Source: Corynebacterium jeikeium (lineage in GTDB: Bacteria; Actinomycetota; Actinomycetes; Mycobacteriales; Mycobacteriaceae). Taken from it: DNA of 64,000 nt. The notes beneath the pieces were generated by a model. It did no database searches and was not told the DNA's origin. It saw only the letters and a program-made list of their open reading frames with translations. A program made the translations under genes and the position numbers. Location of the stretch: positions 147,670 to 211,669 of the forward strand of contig NZ_JFCH01000011.1 of NCBI RefSeq assembly GCF_000738175.1. Direction: 5' to 3'. The stretch's first letter is position 1. Each line of letters opens with the position of its first letter. Below are positions 28,891-38,041 of this stretch, in pieces.

Positions 28891-28915
28891 GAGGGCGTCA
28901 ATGGATAAAGAAAAG
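28891..28915 (-). repeat. Dispersed TGACGCC motif, copy e
   Basis: On the minus strand, CTTTTCTTTATCCATTGACG then CCCTC. The T-run of the rplO terminator forms its 5' half. Confidence 0.6.
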
Positions 28916-28960
28916 AATCGCCCCGCCAGCGCAACAATGCACTGGCGGGGCGATTCTTTG
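28911..28960 (-). terminator. Terminator after rplO
   Basis: Perfect 15 bp stem GAATCGCCCCGCCAG/CTGGCGGGGCGATTC, then TTTTCTTT on the minus strand. It separates the ribosomal genes from secY-adk. Confidence 0.92.
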
Positions 28961-28996
28961 TAGCTAAGCTCGGCTAGAGCCTGCTAGCCGTCTTGT

Positions 28997-29446
28997 TTAC
29001 TTAGCCTCGGTAGCGGTGCCACCGGCAGCCTCGATCTTCTGCTTTGCAGAGCCCGAGAACTTGTTAGCGGTGACGTTCAGCTTCACGCTGATCTCGCCGT
29101 TACCCAGAACCTTCACCGGCTGGTTCTTACGAGCCAGACCAGCTGCAACGATGTCTGCAACGGTGACGTCGCCACCGTTGGAGAATGCCTTCTCCAGGTC
29201 AGACACGTTAACCACCTGGTAGGTGACCTTGGCGGGGTTCTTGAAGCCCTTCAGCTTAGGCAGGCGCATGTGCAGTGGCATCTGGCCACCCTCGAATGCT
29301 GCCGAAACCTGCTTACGAGCCTTGGTGCCCTTGGTACCACGACCTGCGGTCTTACCCTTAGACGCCTCACCACGACCCACGCGGGTCTTGGCCTTCTTGG
29401 CGCCCGGAGCGGGGCGGAGGTCGTGGAGCTTAATTGGATCGCTCAT
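28997..29446 (-). CDS. rplO: 50S ribosomal protein L15 (uL15)
   Basis: 149 residues: [40 protein letters not shown] and [12 protein letters not shown] are family marks. Last gene of the rpsH-rplO group. Confidence 0.98.
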   Translation of the reverse strand: MSDPIKLHDLRPAPGAKKAKTRVGRGEASKGKTAGRGTKGTKARKQVSAAFEGGQMPLHMRLPKLKGFKNPAKVTYQVVNVSDLEKAFSNGGDVTVADIVAAGLARKNQPVKVLGNGEISVKLNVTANKFSGSAKQKIEAAGGTATEAK

Positions 29447-29448
29447 GT

Positions 29449-29634
29449 TTACTCTCCTGCCACTTCTTCGACCTCGACCATGTGGCGCACAGTGTTGATC
29501 TGACCGCGGACGATCGGGTTGTCCTCACGGACGACCGTCTGGCCAATGCGCTTCAGGCCGAGAGAGCGCATGGAATCGCGCTGCTTCGGCTTGGTTCCGA
29601 CCAAGCCCTTAACCTGGGTGATCTTCAAAGCCAT
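29449..29634 (-). CDS. rpmD: 50S ribosomal protein L30 (uL30)
   Basis: 61 residues, full length: [20 protein letters not shown] and [20 protein letters not shown]. The gap to rplO is 2 bp. Confidence 0.97.
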   Translation of the reverse strand: MALKITQVKGLVGTKPKQRDSMRSLGLKRIGQTVVREDNPIVRGQINTVRHMVEVEEVAGE

Positions 29635-29637
29635 TGC

Positions 29638-30282
29638 TTATGCCCCCTGTCCTGCTGCACGTGCGCGCAGCATAGCGGCCGGAGCAACCTCGTCCAGGGA
29701 CTTGCCACGGCGTGCGGCAACCTCTTCCGGACGGACCAGCTGCTTCAGGCCAGCCACGGTTGCGTGGACAATGTTGATGGCGTTGTCGGAGCCCAGGGAC
29801 TTCGACAGGATGTCCTGCACGCCGGCGCACTCCAGCACCGGGCGGACAGCGCCACCAGCGATCACACCGGTACCGGGTGCTGCGGGCTTCATCATGACGA
29901 TGCCTGCAGCGTCCTCACCCTGAACCGGGTGGGTGATGGTGCCGTTGATCATCGGTACGCGGAAGAAGTTCTTGCGAGCCTCTTCTGCGCCCTTCTGGAT
30001 GGCGGCAGGGACTTCCTTGGCCTTGCCGTAGCCGACGCCGACCATGCCCTGGCCGTCGCCGACGATGACCAGCGCGGTGAAGCTGAAGCGGCGACCGCCC
30101 TTCACAACCTTCGAGACGCGGTTGATGGTAACCACGCGCTCGATGAACTGGCTGCGCTCATCCTGCTGGTTGCGACGATCGTTACGTCCACCGCGGTCGT
30201 TGCGGCCGTTACGCTCGTTGCGCTCCTTCTTGTCGTTGTTCTCGGCGGAGCGTCCGCCGTTACGTTCACGTCCCGACATCAC
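29638..30282 (-). CDS. rpsE: 30S ribosomal protein S5 (uS5)
   Basis: 214 residues. The conserved part begins near residue 45 ([20 protein letters not shown]) and includes [18 protein letters not shown] and [20 protein letters not shown]. The first 45 residues are a charged Arg/Asn/Glu extension. The start is one of two adjacent ATGs (MMSGRERN). Confidence 0.98.
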   Translation of the reverse strand: MMSGRERNGGRSAENNDKKERNERNGRNDRGGRNDRRNQQDERSQFIERVVTINRVSKVVKGGRRFSFTALVIVGDGQGMVGVGYGKAKEVPAAIQKGAEEARKNFFRVPMINGTITHPVQGEDAAGIVMMKPAAPGTGVIAGGAVRPVLECAGVQDILSKSLGSDNAINIVHATVAGLKQLVRPEEVAARRGKSLDEVAPAAMLRARAAGQGA

Positions 30283-30319
30283 GCGTTCCTTCCGTTGGTG
30301 TTGTTCGTGGAGTTGGTCA

Positions 30320-30724
30320 TTAGAACTTCAGACCACCTTCGCGGGCAGCATCAGCCAGAGCGGCGACGCGGCCGTGGTACTTGTAGCCCGCACGGTCGAA
30401 GACGACAGCCTCGATGCCAGCGGCCTTGGCGCGCTCGGCGATCAGCTGGCCAACCTTCGCACCGCGAGCCTTCTTGTCGCCCTCCATAGCGCGCACATCG
30501 GCTTCCATCGTGGATGCTGCGACCAGGGTGTGGCCTGCAACATCGTCGATGACCTGTGCGTGCATGTGGCGAGAGGTGCGGTGAATTACCAGACGCGGGG
30601 TCTCCGGGGTGCCGGAGAGGGTCTTGCGGATACGGAAGTGACGACGTGCGCGTGCGGTGCGGCGGCGGGTGGAAATGTCCTTGCCCACCGGCAGACGCTT
30701 TTCGTTTTGTGCAGTGTTGCTCAT
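30320..30724 (-). CDS. rplR: 50S ribosomal protein L18 (uL18)
   Basis: 134 residues: [35 protein letters not shown] and [20 protein letters not shown], the 5S rRNA-binding core. Its ATG shares one base with the rplF stop. Confidence 0.98.
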   Translation of the reverse strand: MSNTAQNEKRLPVGKDISTRRRTARARRHFRIRKTLSGTPETPRLVIHRTSRHMHAQVIDDVAGHTLVAASTMEADVRAMEGDKKARGAKVGQLIAERAKAAGIEAVVFDRAGYKYHGRVAALADAAREGGLKF

Positions 30725-31260
30725 TACTTACCCGTCTTTCCGACCTTGCGACGGACCTGCTCGCCCTCGTAGCGAATGCCCTTGCCCTTGTAAGGATCGT
30801 CCTTACGCAGACGGCGGATGTTCGCGGCGATCTGTCCGACCTGCTGCTTGTCGATACCTGCGATGGAGAACTTGGTGTTGCCATCCACGGCGAAGGTGAT
30901 ACCCTCCGGTGCCTCAATCAGCACAGGGTGGGAGTAGCCCAGTGCGAACTCCAGGTTCTTGCCCTTGAGCTGCACACGGTAGCCAACACCGAAGATTTCC
31001 ATGTTGATGGTGTAGCCCTTGGTCACGCCCTCGATCATGTTGAAGACCAGGGAGCGGGACAGGCCGTGCAGGGAACGATTCTTGCGGTGATCATCCGGGC
31101 GGGAAACGACGAGCTCCTCGCCTTCCTGTGCCACGGTGATCGGGGCCGGAATGTCCTGGCTCAGGGTACCCTTCGGACCCTTGACCTCGACAGACTGGCC
31201 GTTGATGTTGATGGTGACGCCAGAGGGGACAGCCACCGGTGCCTTGCCAACACGAGACAT
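30724..31260 (-). CDS. rplF: 50S ribosomal protein L6 (uL6)
   Basis: 178 residues: [20 protein letters not shown] at the start, [20 protein letters not shown] in the middle, and the C-terminal signature [20 protein letters not shown]. Confidence 0.98.
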   Translation of the reverse strand: MSRVGKAPVAVPSGVTININGQSVEVKGPKGTLSQDIPAPITVAQEGEELVVSRPDDHRKNRSLHGLSRSLVFNMIEGVTKGYTINMEIFGVGYRVQLKGKNLEFALGYSHPVLIEAPEGITFAVDGNTKFSIAGIDKQQVGQIAANIRRLRKDDPYKGKGIRYEGEQVRRKVGKTGK

Positions 31261-31278
31261 GGTTTGGACCTCCTCTAG

Positions 31279-31677
31279 TTACCAGACGTAGGCGAGAACT
31301 TCTCCGCCTACACCCTTGTTCTGAGCCTCACGGTCGGTCAGCAGGCCGTGGGACGTGGAAATGATGGCCACACCCAGGCCGCCGAGAACCTGCGGCAGCT
31401 CGTTGGACTTTGCGTACACACGAAGACCCGGCTTGGAAACACGACGCAGCCCGGAGATAGAACGCTCGCGGGACGGGCCGTACTTCAGCTCGATGTCCAG
31501 TGTCTTGCCAACCTTGGCGTCATTGACGGTGTAGTCAGCGATGTAACCCTCCTCCTTCAGAATCTCGGCGATGTTCGCCTTGATCTTGGAGGAAGGCATG
31601 GAGACGGACTCATGGAACGCGTTGGATGCGTTCCGCACGCGGGACAGCATGTCCGCGATGGGATCAGTCATGGTCAT
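31279..31677 (-). CDS. rpsH: 30S ribosomal protein S8 (uS8)
   Basis: 132 residues: [20 protein letters not shown], and the C-terminal signature [20 protein letters not shown] with GEVLAYVW. First gene of this half of the spc operon; the rpsN (S14) gene that precedes it in many bacteria is absent, and rplE lies 1.2 kb away behind an inserted gene. Confidence 0.98.
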   Translation of the reverse strand: MTMTDPIADMLSRVRNASNAFHESVSMPSSKIKANIAEILKEEGYIADYTVNDAKVGKTLDIELKYGPSRERSISGLRRVSKPGLRVYAKSNELPQVLGGLGVAIISTSHGLLTDREAQNKGVGGEVLAYVW

Positions 31678-32187
31678 AAGTTTTGACCCATAGCCTTTCT
31701 CATTGCGGTTCCCGGCCCACCCAGGATGCGTGTACCGCGCGCTTGCTGGCTACTAGCGCGCCCCATGCTAAATAACGTGGGGTGCTCGCCGCCGTGTCCG
31801 CGCGGCCGCTTTATTGGGCGAGGGGCCTACAACAAAGTGGATTGATGTTTACACTGCTCACGCTGCCATCCCAGTTTTGGGCATGGGGCAACGCAAGACC
31901 TGATAACTCTAGCAATCACCTGCGGGTTTCCCCAAATCGCTGTTTTTCTTGTTTTGTGACGCCCCTAGGGCCAGAAATCCAGCAGATCAGGAGTAGGCCA
32001 ATCCCAGTCACGACCGTGACGGTGGCTACGTGCGGGGGTTTAGGCGGCGGCTTAAGCGGTGGCGTGCGGGGTTAGTGTGGCGCGTCAAGCAGTGACGGAT
32101 AAGCGAACACTGTGTGTAGCATTTGTGCTACATAAGCGGGAGAATAGGGGAAATTAAGCGTCCCTACCTGCGCGTTTCAGCCGTTAC
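31678..32187. other. Long intergenic region between rpsH and a small secreted-protein gene
   Basis: It holds the divergent promoters of the rpsH operon and the plus-strand gene. Visible structure: an imperfect hairpin GCCCCA/TGGGGT near 31760-31784, copy f of the dispersed motif at 31944-31967, and a perfect hairpin TGTAGCA-TTTG-TGCTACA at 32116-32133. I find no coding sequence. Confidence 0.5.
31944..31967 (+). repeat. Dispersed TGACGCC motif, copy f
   Basis: TTTTTCTTGTTTTG followed by TGACGCCCCTA. There is no adjacent terminator; it lies in the long gap upstream of the secreted-protein gene. Confidence 0.55.
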
Positions 32188-32241
32188 GTGAATTGCCTCA
32201 CACTTTGGCTGCACCTATTGCGAGAGTGAGCCGCAATTCAC
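32187..32241. promoter_or_regulatory. Composite inverted repeat containing a GlxR-like site
   Basis: GTGAATTGC-CTCAC (32188-32201) and GTGAG-CC-GCAATTCAC (32226-32241) are inverted copies with a 2 bp insertion. The left part, CGTGA-N6-TCACA at 32187-32202, matches the corynebacterial cAMP-receptor (GlxR) consensus TGTGA-N6-TCACA at nine of ten bases. A perfect palindrome TGTACGTACA follows at 32251-32260. It lies 120-175 bp before the secreted-protein gene. Confidence 0.4.
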
Positions 32242-32361
32242 TACACATGTTGTACGTACACGAAGTACAGACTTGCGGCACCTGATCGGAACTCGCAGAA
32301 CCGATCACTACCCCGTCGCAACTTTGCAGTTTTTATACACCCCTCTCGGAAGGAGATTCCT

Positions 32362-32772
32362 TTGAAGTTCAAGAAGTCCCTCATCACCCTGGCCGCAGCA
32401 TCCTCCGTCGCCCTGGCTGGCGTTCCGGCTGCAGTTGCAGACGACGCCGCTGAGGCACCGGTCGCCGCCGATGTCGCAACCCAGCCGGCTGCCGACGAGG
32501 CCGCACCGGCTGAGGACGCTACCGCTGGTGATGACCAGGCTGAGGCAGACGACGAGGCCGAGGCTGGCGAGACCGCAGACGAGAACGCCGAGGACACCGA
32601 GAACGAGGGCTCCACCGAGGAGGGCACCCAGGGCTCCATCGACGACGAGAAGAAGGAGAAGCTGAAGGGCTCCATCGACAAGCTGGTCGGCTGGGACGAC
32701 TCCACCTCTACCCTGGACAAGGTCAAGGACGTAATCGGCTTCATCGGCAAGATCGTTAAGATCTTCCTGTAA
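32362..32772 (+). CDS. Small acidic secreted protein, family shared with 34732-35088
   Basis: 136 residues, unknown function. Signal peptide MKFKKSLITLAAASSVALAG with cleavage likely after AAVA or nearby; then about 65 residues of Ala/Glu/Asp low complexity; then a conserved-looking end SIDKLVGWDDSTSTLDKVKD and a hydrophobic helix VIGFIGKIVKIFL. The end shares the pattern K-x-x-GWD-[DE]-x-T-x-x-L-[DE]-K plus hydrophobic helix with the second gene at 34732. A small secreted protein with an amphipathic C-terminal helix could be a cell-envelope, pore-forming or antimicrobial peptide; nothing decides this. TCGGAAGGAGATTCC precedes the start (TTG or ATG a few codons in is possible, since ttg opens the frame). 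Confidence 0.75.
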   Translation: MKFKKSLITLAAASSVALAGVPAAVADDAAEAPVAADVATQPAADEAAPAEDATAGDDQAEADDEAEAGETADENAEDTENEGSTEEGTQGSIDDEKKEKLKGSIDKLVGWDDSTSTLDKVKDVIGFIGKIVKIFL

Positions 32773-32800
32773 ACCGGCAGCGGATACCAAAAACAAAGAA

Positions 32801-32852
32801 CCCCCGCTTCCCTATTATTCGAGGAGAACCTCGATGGGAAGCGGGGGTTTTG
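32801..32852. terminator. Bidirectional terminator
   Basis: CCCCCGCTTCCC pairs with GGGAAGCGGGGG, with an inner CGAGG/CCTCG stem. TTTTGT follows on the plus strand and TTCTTTGTT on the minus strand. It serves the secreted-protein gene and rplE. Confidence 0.9.
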
Positions 32853-32862
32853 TCACGCTGAT

Positions 32863-33432
32863 TTACTCAGCGGAGCCCTTCTGCTTGAAGGGGAAGCCCA
32901 GCTCGCGCAGCAGTGCGCGGCCTTCGTCGTCGTTGGTTGCAGTGGTAACGACGGTGATGTTCATGCCGCGAGGACGGTCGATCTTGTCGACGTCGATCTC
33001 GTAGAACATGGACTGCTCGGACAGGCCGAAGGTGTAGTTGCCGTGGCCGTCGAACTGCTTGTCGTTCAGACCGCGGAAGTCACGAATACGCGGCAGAGCG
33101 ACGGTCAGCAGGCGGTCCAGGAACTCCCACATGCGGTCGCCACGCAGGGTAACGCGGGCGCCGATGGGCATGCCTTCACGCAGCTTGAAGTTAGCGATTG
33201 CCTTCTTCGCGGTACGAATCTGCGGCTTCTGACCGGTGATCTTGGTCAGGTCTTCGATTGCACCGTTGATCAGCTTGGAATCGCGAGCAGCGTCGCCGAC
33301 ACCCATGTTGACGACAACCTTGGTGACGCCCGGGATCTGCATGACGTTCTCGTAGCTGAACTCGCCGTTCAGCTTCTCGCGGATTTCCTCACGGTAGCGA
33401 GTCTTCAAACGTGGGGTGTAGTTTTCGCTCAT
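32863..33432 (-). CDS. rplE: 50S ribosomal protein L5 (uL5)
   Basis: 189 residues: [40 protein letters not shown] and the end [17 protein letters not shown]. It ends the rplN-rplX-rplE group. Confidence 0.98.
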   Translation of the reverse strand: MSENYTPRLKTRYREEIREKLNGEFSYENVMQIPGVTKVVVNMGVGDAARDSKLINGAIEDLTKITGQKPQIRTAKKAIANFKLREGMPIGARVTLRGDRMWEFLDRLLTVALPRIRDFRGLNDKQFDGHGNYTFGLSEQSMFYEIDVDKIDRPRGMNITVVTTATNDDEGRALLRELGFPFKQKGSAE

Positions 33433-33434
33433 CG

Positions 33435-33749
33435 TTAGATGTCCTTCCCGTTGCGCTTGGACACGCGGATCTTCTTACCGTCTTCGTCGAAGCGGTAGCC
33501 GATACGGGTCGGGTTGCCGTCGGAGTCAACGACCATCACGTTGGAAACGTGGATCGGAGCTTCCTGGGTAACGATGCCGCCGGACTCAGCGCCGCGCTCT
33601 GGAGCGGAGTTTGCAACGTGCTTCTTGATTCGGTTGACGCCCTCGACCAGGACCTTGTCGCGCTGCGGGTAGGCCTCGATGACCTTGCCCTTTGCACCCT
33701 TGTCCGGGCCGGAGATTACCAGTACGGTGTCGCCCTTACGGATCTTCAT
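33435..33749 (-). CDS. rplX: 50S ribosomal protein L24 (uL24)
   Basis: 104 residues with the KOW motif [20 protein letters not shown] at the start and [20 protein letters not shown] at the end. Directly abuts rplN. Confidence 0.98.
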   Translation of the reverse strand: MKIRKGDTVLVISGPDKGAKGKVIEAYPQRDKVLVEGVNRIKKHVANSAPERGAESGGIVTQEAPIHVSNVMVVDSDGNPTRIGYRFDEDGKKIRVSKRNGKDI

Positions 33750-34121
33750 TTAGAGCACCTCCGGAGCCAGGGAAACGATCTTCATGAACTTCTTGTCGCG
33801 AAGCTCACGTGCGACCGGGCCGAAGATACGGGTGCCGCGGGGATCGTTGTCGTTTGCCTTGATGATGACAGCCGCGTTCTCGTCGAAAGAGATGTAGGAG
33901 CCGTCCGGACGACGGGTCTCCTTCTTTGCGCGGACGATGACAGCCTTGACGATGTCGCCGGCCTTAACGGTGCCGCCGGGTGCAGCTTCCTTGACGGTAG
34001 CTACGACGACATCACCGATACCAGCGGAGCGTCGAACGGAACCACCGAGCGGACGGATGACCAGGATTTCCCGGGCACCGGTGTTGTCGGCAACTCGCAG
34101 ACGCGATTCTTGCTGAATCAC
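33750..34121 (-). CDS. rplN: 50S ribosomal protein L14 (uL14)
   Basis: 123 residues: [40 protein letters not shown] and [20 protein letters not shown]. First gene of a three-gene group; the S10-operon genes that usually precede it are not within 600 bp. Confidence 0.98.
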   Translation of the reverse strand: MIQQESRLRVADNTGAREILVIRPLGGSVRRSAGIGDVVVATVKEAAPGGTVKAGDIVKAVIVRAKKETRRPDGSYISFDENAAVIIKANDNDPRGTRIFGPVARELRDKKFMKIVSLAPEVL

Positions 34122-34731
34122 TTGAGTCTCCTAATTTGACCTAGATTTTTGCTTGCCGTGCGTGGGATTTCCGACCCTCGCGCACGCGGTCTGTGCCAGC
34201 GCGTTCAGTTCATCGTGAACTCGGTTCGCCTTCTGGCAACCGCTATATTCTTCCACACCCCTGCTCGGCCGACCAAATCGCCGTATCAGAGTTTTTCGGG
34301 GCGGTGGCAGATTTCGCGCAGCGGGGGTGTGTTGCCCCACCCCCGTGCGATTCTCTTTCTTTCTTGTTGACGCCCCCTCACGCTCCGTTGCCTCGCCATT
34401 CCAGCAGGTCTGCTAATACTGAACCGGCCTGGTGCTTTGCGCTACAAAATCACTGGTCAGATCACAACTGTGGCATGCGGTTATATCCAGAATCTTCAGC
34501 ACCATAAGGGGATTAAGGCGCCCGCACTGAAGGTTTGAGGCAGGGCGTACCGTCAGCCCGGCAGGAGGTTTTCAGACTGCACCCAGATGCAATCAAGGAT
34601 CATTTATAAGCTCTTTCAGCACGCAGGTAGCAAATTTGCACTGTGCTTAAAGTGCACGGCCATGTTAAATTGATTCCCGTACCACGGCCAGTTCAGGCCG
34701 ACACACCATCTTTCACGTGAGGATTAAACAC
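34122..34731. other. Long intergenic region between rplN and the second secreted-protein gene
   Basis: Divergent promoters must lie here. Visible: copy g of the dispersed motif (34351-34379) and an inverted repeat TGCACT-N8-AGTGCA at 34637-34656, about 75 bp before the plus-strand start. No gene seen. Confidence 0.5.
34351..34379 (+). repeat. Dispersed TGACGCCCCCTC motif, copy g
   Basis: The clearest copy: TTCTCTTTCTTTCTTGT followed by the exact 12-mer TGACGCCCCCTC. Confidence 0.7.
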
Positions 34732-35088
34732 ATGAAGCTCAAGAAGTCCCTGCTGGCTCTGACCACCGCCGCTACCGTTGCAGTTGCTGGCTCCACCGCT
34801 GCAGTTGCTGAGGACACCGACAACGGCGTCAAGAACTCTTCCATCGAGTCCCTCGCCGGCAGCCTGAAGAAGAACGAGGATGGCACCGAGAACGACAACA
34901 ACGACGGCGAGCCCGGCAAGAAGGACCTGGCTGGTTCCGCAAACAAGTTCTTCGGCTGGGACGAGAACACCAAGGGCCTGGAGAAGCTGACCACCGTCGT
35001 CACCCTGATCACCACCGTTGCAGCCCTGGTTGGCGGCATCGTTTCCCTGTTCAACAACTTCGACAAGCTGGGCAAGCTGGCCAAGTAA
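34732..35088 (+). CDS. Small secreted protein, family shared with 32362-32772
   Basis: 118 residues from ATG (MKLKKSLLALTTAATVAVAG) after GTGAGGATT. The signal peptide ends near AAVA-EDT. A polar, acidic/Asn-rich middle follows (NEDGTENDNNDGEPGKKDLA), then KFFGWDENTKGLEKLTT and a hydrophobic helix VVTLITTVAALVGGIVSLF with a basic end. The order (signal peptide, acidic linker, GWD[DE]xT box, hydrophobic C-terminal helix) matches the gene at 32362 although the linkers differ, so the two look like diverged paralogues on either side of rplN-rplX-rplE. Function unknown. Confidence 0.78.
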   Translation: MKLKKSLLALTTAATVAVAGSTAAVAEDTDNGVKNSSIESLAGSLKKNEDGTENDNNDGEPGKKDLAGSANKFFGWDENTKGLEKLTTVVTLITTVAALVGGIVSLFNNFDKLGKLAK

Positions 35089-35160
35089 GAACAGCCGGTT
35101 CCCGCTAGGAACTAGGTTCCGGCTGATCTCTTAAGCAGACAGGTCAGCCATACAGTTTCA

Positions 35161-35196
35161 AGCCCCGCGGCGATCCTCGGATCCCCGCGGGGCTTT
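35161..35196 (+). terminator. Terminator after the second secreted-protein gene
   Basis: AGCCCCGCGG pairs with CCGCGGGGCT, then TTCTGT. A weaker hairpin CAGCCGG/CCGGCTG at 35092-35125 precedes it. Confidence 0.85.
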
Positions 35197-35222
35197 CTGT
35201 CCCTCGCCCTTTCACTTTTGCT

Positions 35223-35241
35223 TTAGGTAAGGGTAAGTTAA
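35223..35241. promoter_or_regulatory. DtxR-type iron box before the first siderophore-interacting protein
   Basis: TTAGGTAAGGGTAAGTTAA agrees with the DtxR consensus TTAGGTTAGGCTAACCTAA at 15 of 19 positions. It ends 8 bp before the ATG, so repression by DtxR-Fe would block initiation; the transcript must be leaderless or begin downstream. Confidence 0.75.
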
Positions 35242-35249
35242 CTTCCACT

Positions 35250-36173
35250 ATGACCTCGAAACCAATTACCCTGAACACTCCGACGAACACTTCCGCCTAC
35301 CGCGCGGCCTTCTCTGACCACCAACTCTTGGCCGCCCCTTCTGAACCGCACCATCGAATCATCCGCGCCACTGTTTATGACGTCAGCGCCCCGGCAGAAA
35401 ACCTGCAGAGGATTGTCATCCACTCCCCTGAACTGGTCGGCTTTCAGCTTTCCGGCCCGGACGAGTTCTTTGGCCTCTTTATGCCCGCTAAGCCCGGCGA
35501 GAATCTCCATCTACCACTCCACGGAGGTGGCGACAATATCCGCGCAAGCGTTGCAGCCATGCCGGAGACCCAACGCCCAAATCTACGTTGGTACACCGTT
35601 CGCTCATTCGATTCCGAGTGCGGACAGTTAACTTTCGACGTGGCGACACATGGCGTCAAAAATCCAAAGGATGAGCACGTCGGACCAGGGCTCGCCTGGG
35701 CTCTTGCAACTCGTGTTGGTGACCAGGTAGGCATCTGGACATGCCAGGGTCTCTGGCACCGCGCGCACAATTCGCAAACGCTTATCGCAGACCCATCTGC
35801 CGCGCCTTCCATTCGCGCCATCTTGGAATACACGCAAGCTTTCGCCCCGGAACAATTGCGCTCCATGCACATCGTGATTGTCGCCGAGAACCATGGTGAC
35901 CTCGAGCCCTCCCTCGTCGCCGACTGGGAGAGCAAGCTGGGCAGCCTAGAAGTGTTGTTTAGCGCTACAACGGACTTCAGCGCGGCAGTGATGTCCCACC
36001 TACAGCAATTGGACCGTGCCGAACACCCCGCGACCCAGTCGAAGTACGTCTGGGTCGCGGGCGAAGGGCAACTCTGCAAGGAAGTACGGCGCCACGCAGT
36101 TCACACCTGGGGCCTCAATAGCGAATCCGTGCAGTGGTGCCCCTATTGGTTCCTCGGGAGGGCAAGGCCTTAG
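35250..36173 (+). CDS. Siderophore-interacting protein (flavin reductase, ViuB/SIP type)
   Basis: 307 residues. Predicted FAD/NAD(P)H ferric-siderophore reductase releasing iron in the cytoplasm. A FAD-binding barrel carries LRWYTVRSFDSECGQLTFDV (the RxYTxR flavin motif near residue 112) and the C-terminal NAD(P)H region has KYVWVAGEGQLCKEVRRHAV. About 35 extra N-terminal residues precede the usual family start (RIIRATVYDVS), so the true start could be internal. It is alone behind its DtxR box and faces the ABC-importer operon tail to tail, 9 bp apart. Confidence 0.9.
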   Translation: MTSKPITLNTPTNTSAYRAAFSDHQLLAAPSEPHHRIIRATVYDVSAPAENLQRIVIHSPELVGFQLSGPDEFFGLFMPAKPGENLHLPLHGGGDNIRASVAAMPETQRPNLRWYTVRSFDSECGQLTFDVATHGVKNPKDEHVGPGLAWALATRVGDQVGIWTCQGLWHRAHNSQTLIADPSAAPSIRAILEYTQAFAPEQLRSMHIVIVAENHGDLEPSLVADWESKLGSLEVLFSATTDFSAAVMSHLQQLDRAEHPATQSKYVWVAGEGQLCKEVRRHAVHTWGLNSESVQWCPYWFLGRARP

Positions 36174-36182
36174 GCCCTCCAC

Positions 36183-36992
36183 TCAAGACCCCTGTGGCGG
36201 GTTAGCAACGATCCCTCGCGGCACAATGATCGGAGCCGTACCGCGGGGATCTTCCCACACCTCGGCATTCAGGCCATATGCCTCGCGCAACACATCCACC
36301 GTCAGAGCCTCCTTTGGAGAACCCTCGGCGATCTTTTCCCCTTCCTTCATGACGATCATCTCGTCGCTAAAAGCTCCCGCCAAGCCAAGATCATGAAGCA
36401 CGGTAATCACCGTCTTGCCCTCTTGAGCGAGCTCCCGCACGATACTTAGAATCTCTATCGCATGTGCCGGATCTAGGTAGGTAGTCGGTTCGTCCAACAG
36501 CACAATTGGCGTATCCTGCGCCAGCACCATCGCCATCCAGACCCGCTGCCGCTGGCCGCCAGAAAGCTCCGCCACGTCGCGGGCAACAAGATGGTCAACC
36601 TTCGTCTTCTTCAGCGCCTCGCGCACTTTTTCTTTATCTTCTGACGCCGTCGCTCCCCCACCCCAGAGCGATCGACGATAAGGGTGCCGTCCGCGTTCCA
36701 CAAGTTCTCCAACGGTCAATCCCGCCGGACACAGCGGGTGTTGTGGCAAAAGCGCAATTAGTTGGGCGGCTTCGCGCGACCGCAAACTATGCACGTCTTT
36801 CTCCTGGGCAAGTACCTGCCCTTCGGCGGGAGCAAGCAGCCGAGAAAGCGTCTTGAGCAGCGTCGACTTGCCGCAACCATTGGGGCCTAAGAGCGTGGTG
36901 ACCTTCCCGGGCTCTGCAGTGAAAGACACGTCCTTAACAATGCTTGGGCCGTCGTTGTACCCCACGGTGACGTGATCAACTTGAACGTTCAT
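36183..36992 (-). CDS. Fe-siderophore ABC transporter ATPase (importer 1)
   Basis: 269 residues from ATG at 36992 with AAAGGAA upstream; the open frame beyond it to 37160 is the upstream permease in another frame. Walker A GPNGCGKSTLLKT, signature LSGGQRQRVWMAM and Walker B PIVLLDEPTTYLD are complete; this is the FecE/FhuC type. Its ATG overlaps the permease stop (ATGA). Last gene of the importer 1 operon (39106-40062, 38038, 36989, this gene). Confidence 0.95.
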   Translation of the reverse strand: MNVQVDHVTVGYNDGPSIVKDVSFTAEPGKVTTLLGPNGCGKSTLLKTLSRLLAPAEGQVLAQEKDVHSLRSREAAQLIALLPQHPLCPAGLTVGELVERGRHPYRRSLWGGGATASEDKEKVREALKKTKVDHLVARDVAELSGGQRQRVWMAMVLAQDTPIVLLDEPTTYLDPAHAIEILSIVRELAQEGKTVITVLHDLGLAGAFSDEMIVMKEGEKIAEGSPKEALTVDVLREAYGLNAEVWEDPRGTAPIIVPRGIVANPPQGS

Positions 36993-38041
36993 TGAACCAT
37001 TCCTTTCAGAGTTCCGCGACGGGCCGCCAGCCAGACAAGCAACACCAACGCGGGGCCACCGATGATGGCGGTAACCAACCCCACAGGGGATGTAAATGGC
37101 AGTGCGCCCGCCACGACGGCGCACGCAGCTAATAGAGCGGCGCCTGCAAAAGTAGAGCACAGCGGATGGGGCGTGGGAGTGGCCGCCATCAGCTTGGCCA
37201 GCTGAGGAGCCAATAGTGCCACGAATCCAATTGGGCCGACAAAGGAAACCACCACCGCGACAATGCCCGTTGCGGCGATGAGCAAAATAGCGCGCACCCT
37301 CGTGACATTTACACCAAGTGTGGACGCGGTGGCGTCATCATGAGAAAGAAGAGGGACATCGCGCGTAACGCAGAGGCCTAAAACTACGAAGGGCAACAGG
37401 CCCAACGCCATAGGCAGCAAAGCTTCCGTACGCACAAAGCCGGTGGACCCAGCGAGCCAAGTTTGGGCATCCGTGGCACGAGTTAAGTCAGCCCTGAGCA
37501 GAAGATACTGCACTAAAGACTGCGTGAGGAAAGACAGCGCCAGGCCGATGACCACTACGCGCTGCGACGTTCCGAAACCACCGAGCAGAACGAGCAAACC
37601 AACGATCACTAGTGCGCCAACCAAAGCGAGTGCAGCACGCCACCAGAACGTCGACACCCCCTCACTCCATGCGGGGCGGGTAACTACGGTGCCCGCCACA
37701 ACCAGAACCGCTGCGCCGCCGGATACACCGAGAATGTCCGGACTGGCCAGCGGATTGCGAGCCATGGTTTGGGTCCACGCGCCGGCCAGCCCCAGCGCCG
37801 CGCCGACCAGAACGGTAGCGATTGCTACAGGCAGGCGGAGATCCCACACCACGTTGATTGCTTGCTGTGTGCCCCCACCGGTGAGAACTTCGATGACTTC
37901 CATCGGGCTGAGCTTCACCGCTCCTTGCCCCAGAATTAGGCAATAACAAAGCGCCGCTATGAGGGCGAACCCCGATGTGGCTGCCAGGATGCGTCTGCTT
38001 CGTGAACGCTTGATACTACGGATAGACGTCATATCGCTCAT
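36989..38041 (-). CDS. Fe-siderophore ABC transporter permease (FecCD family, importer 1)
   Basis: 350 residues with about nine to ten membrane helices. Family marks: DLRLPVAIATVLVGAALGLA, QTMARNPLASPDILGVSGGA and GPIGFVALLAPQLAKLM. It forms a heterodimer with the permease encoded upstream, to which it is joined by a 4 bp ATGA overlap. Confidence 0.94.
   Translation of the reverse strand: MSDMTSIRSIKRSRSRRILAATSGFALIAALCYCLILGQGAVKLSPMEVIEVLTGGGTQQAINVVWDLRLPVAIATVLVGAALGLAGAWTQTMARNPLASPDILGVSGGAAVLVVAGTVVTRPAWSEGVSTFWWRAALALVGALVIVGLLVLLGGFGTSQRVVVIGLALSFLTQSLVQYLLLRADLTRATDAQTWLAGSTGFVRTEALLPMALGLLPFVVLGLCVTRDVPLLSHDDATASTLGVNVTRVRAILLIAATGIVAVVVSFVGPIGFVALLAPQLAKLMAATPTPHPLCSTFAGAALLAACAVVAGALPFTSPVGLVTAIIGGPALVLLVWLAARRGTLKGMVQ

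Noticed and set aside
36993..37160. Cys/Arg-rich N-terminal extension of the importer 1 ATPase
   Set aside because: It is the permease gene read in another frame; the ATG at 36992 with AAAGGAA fits the family start.
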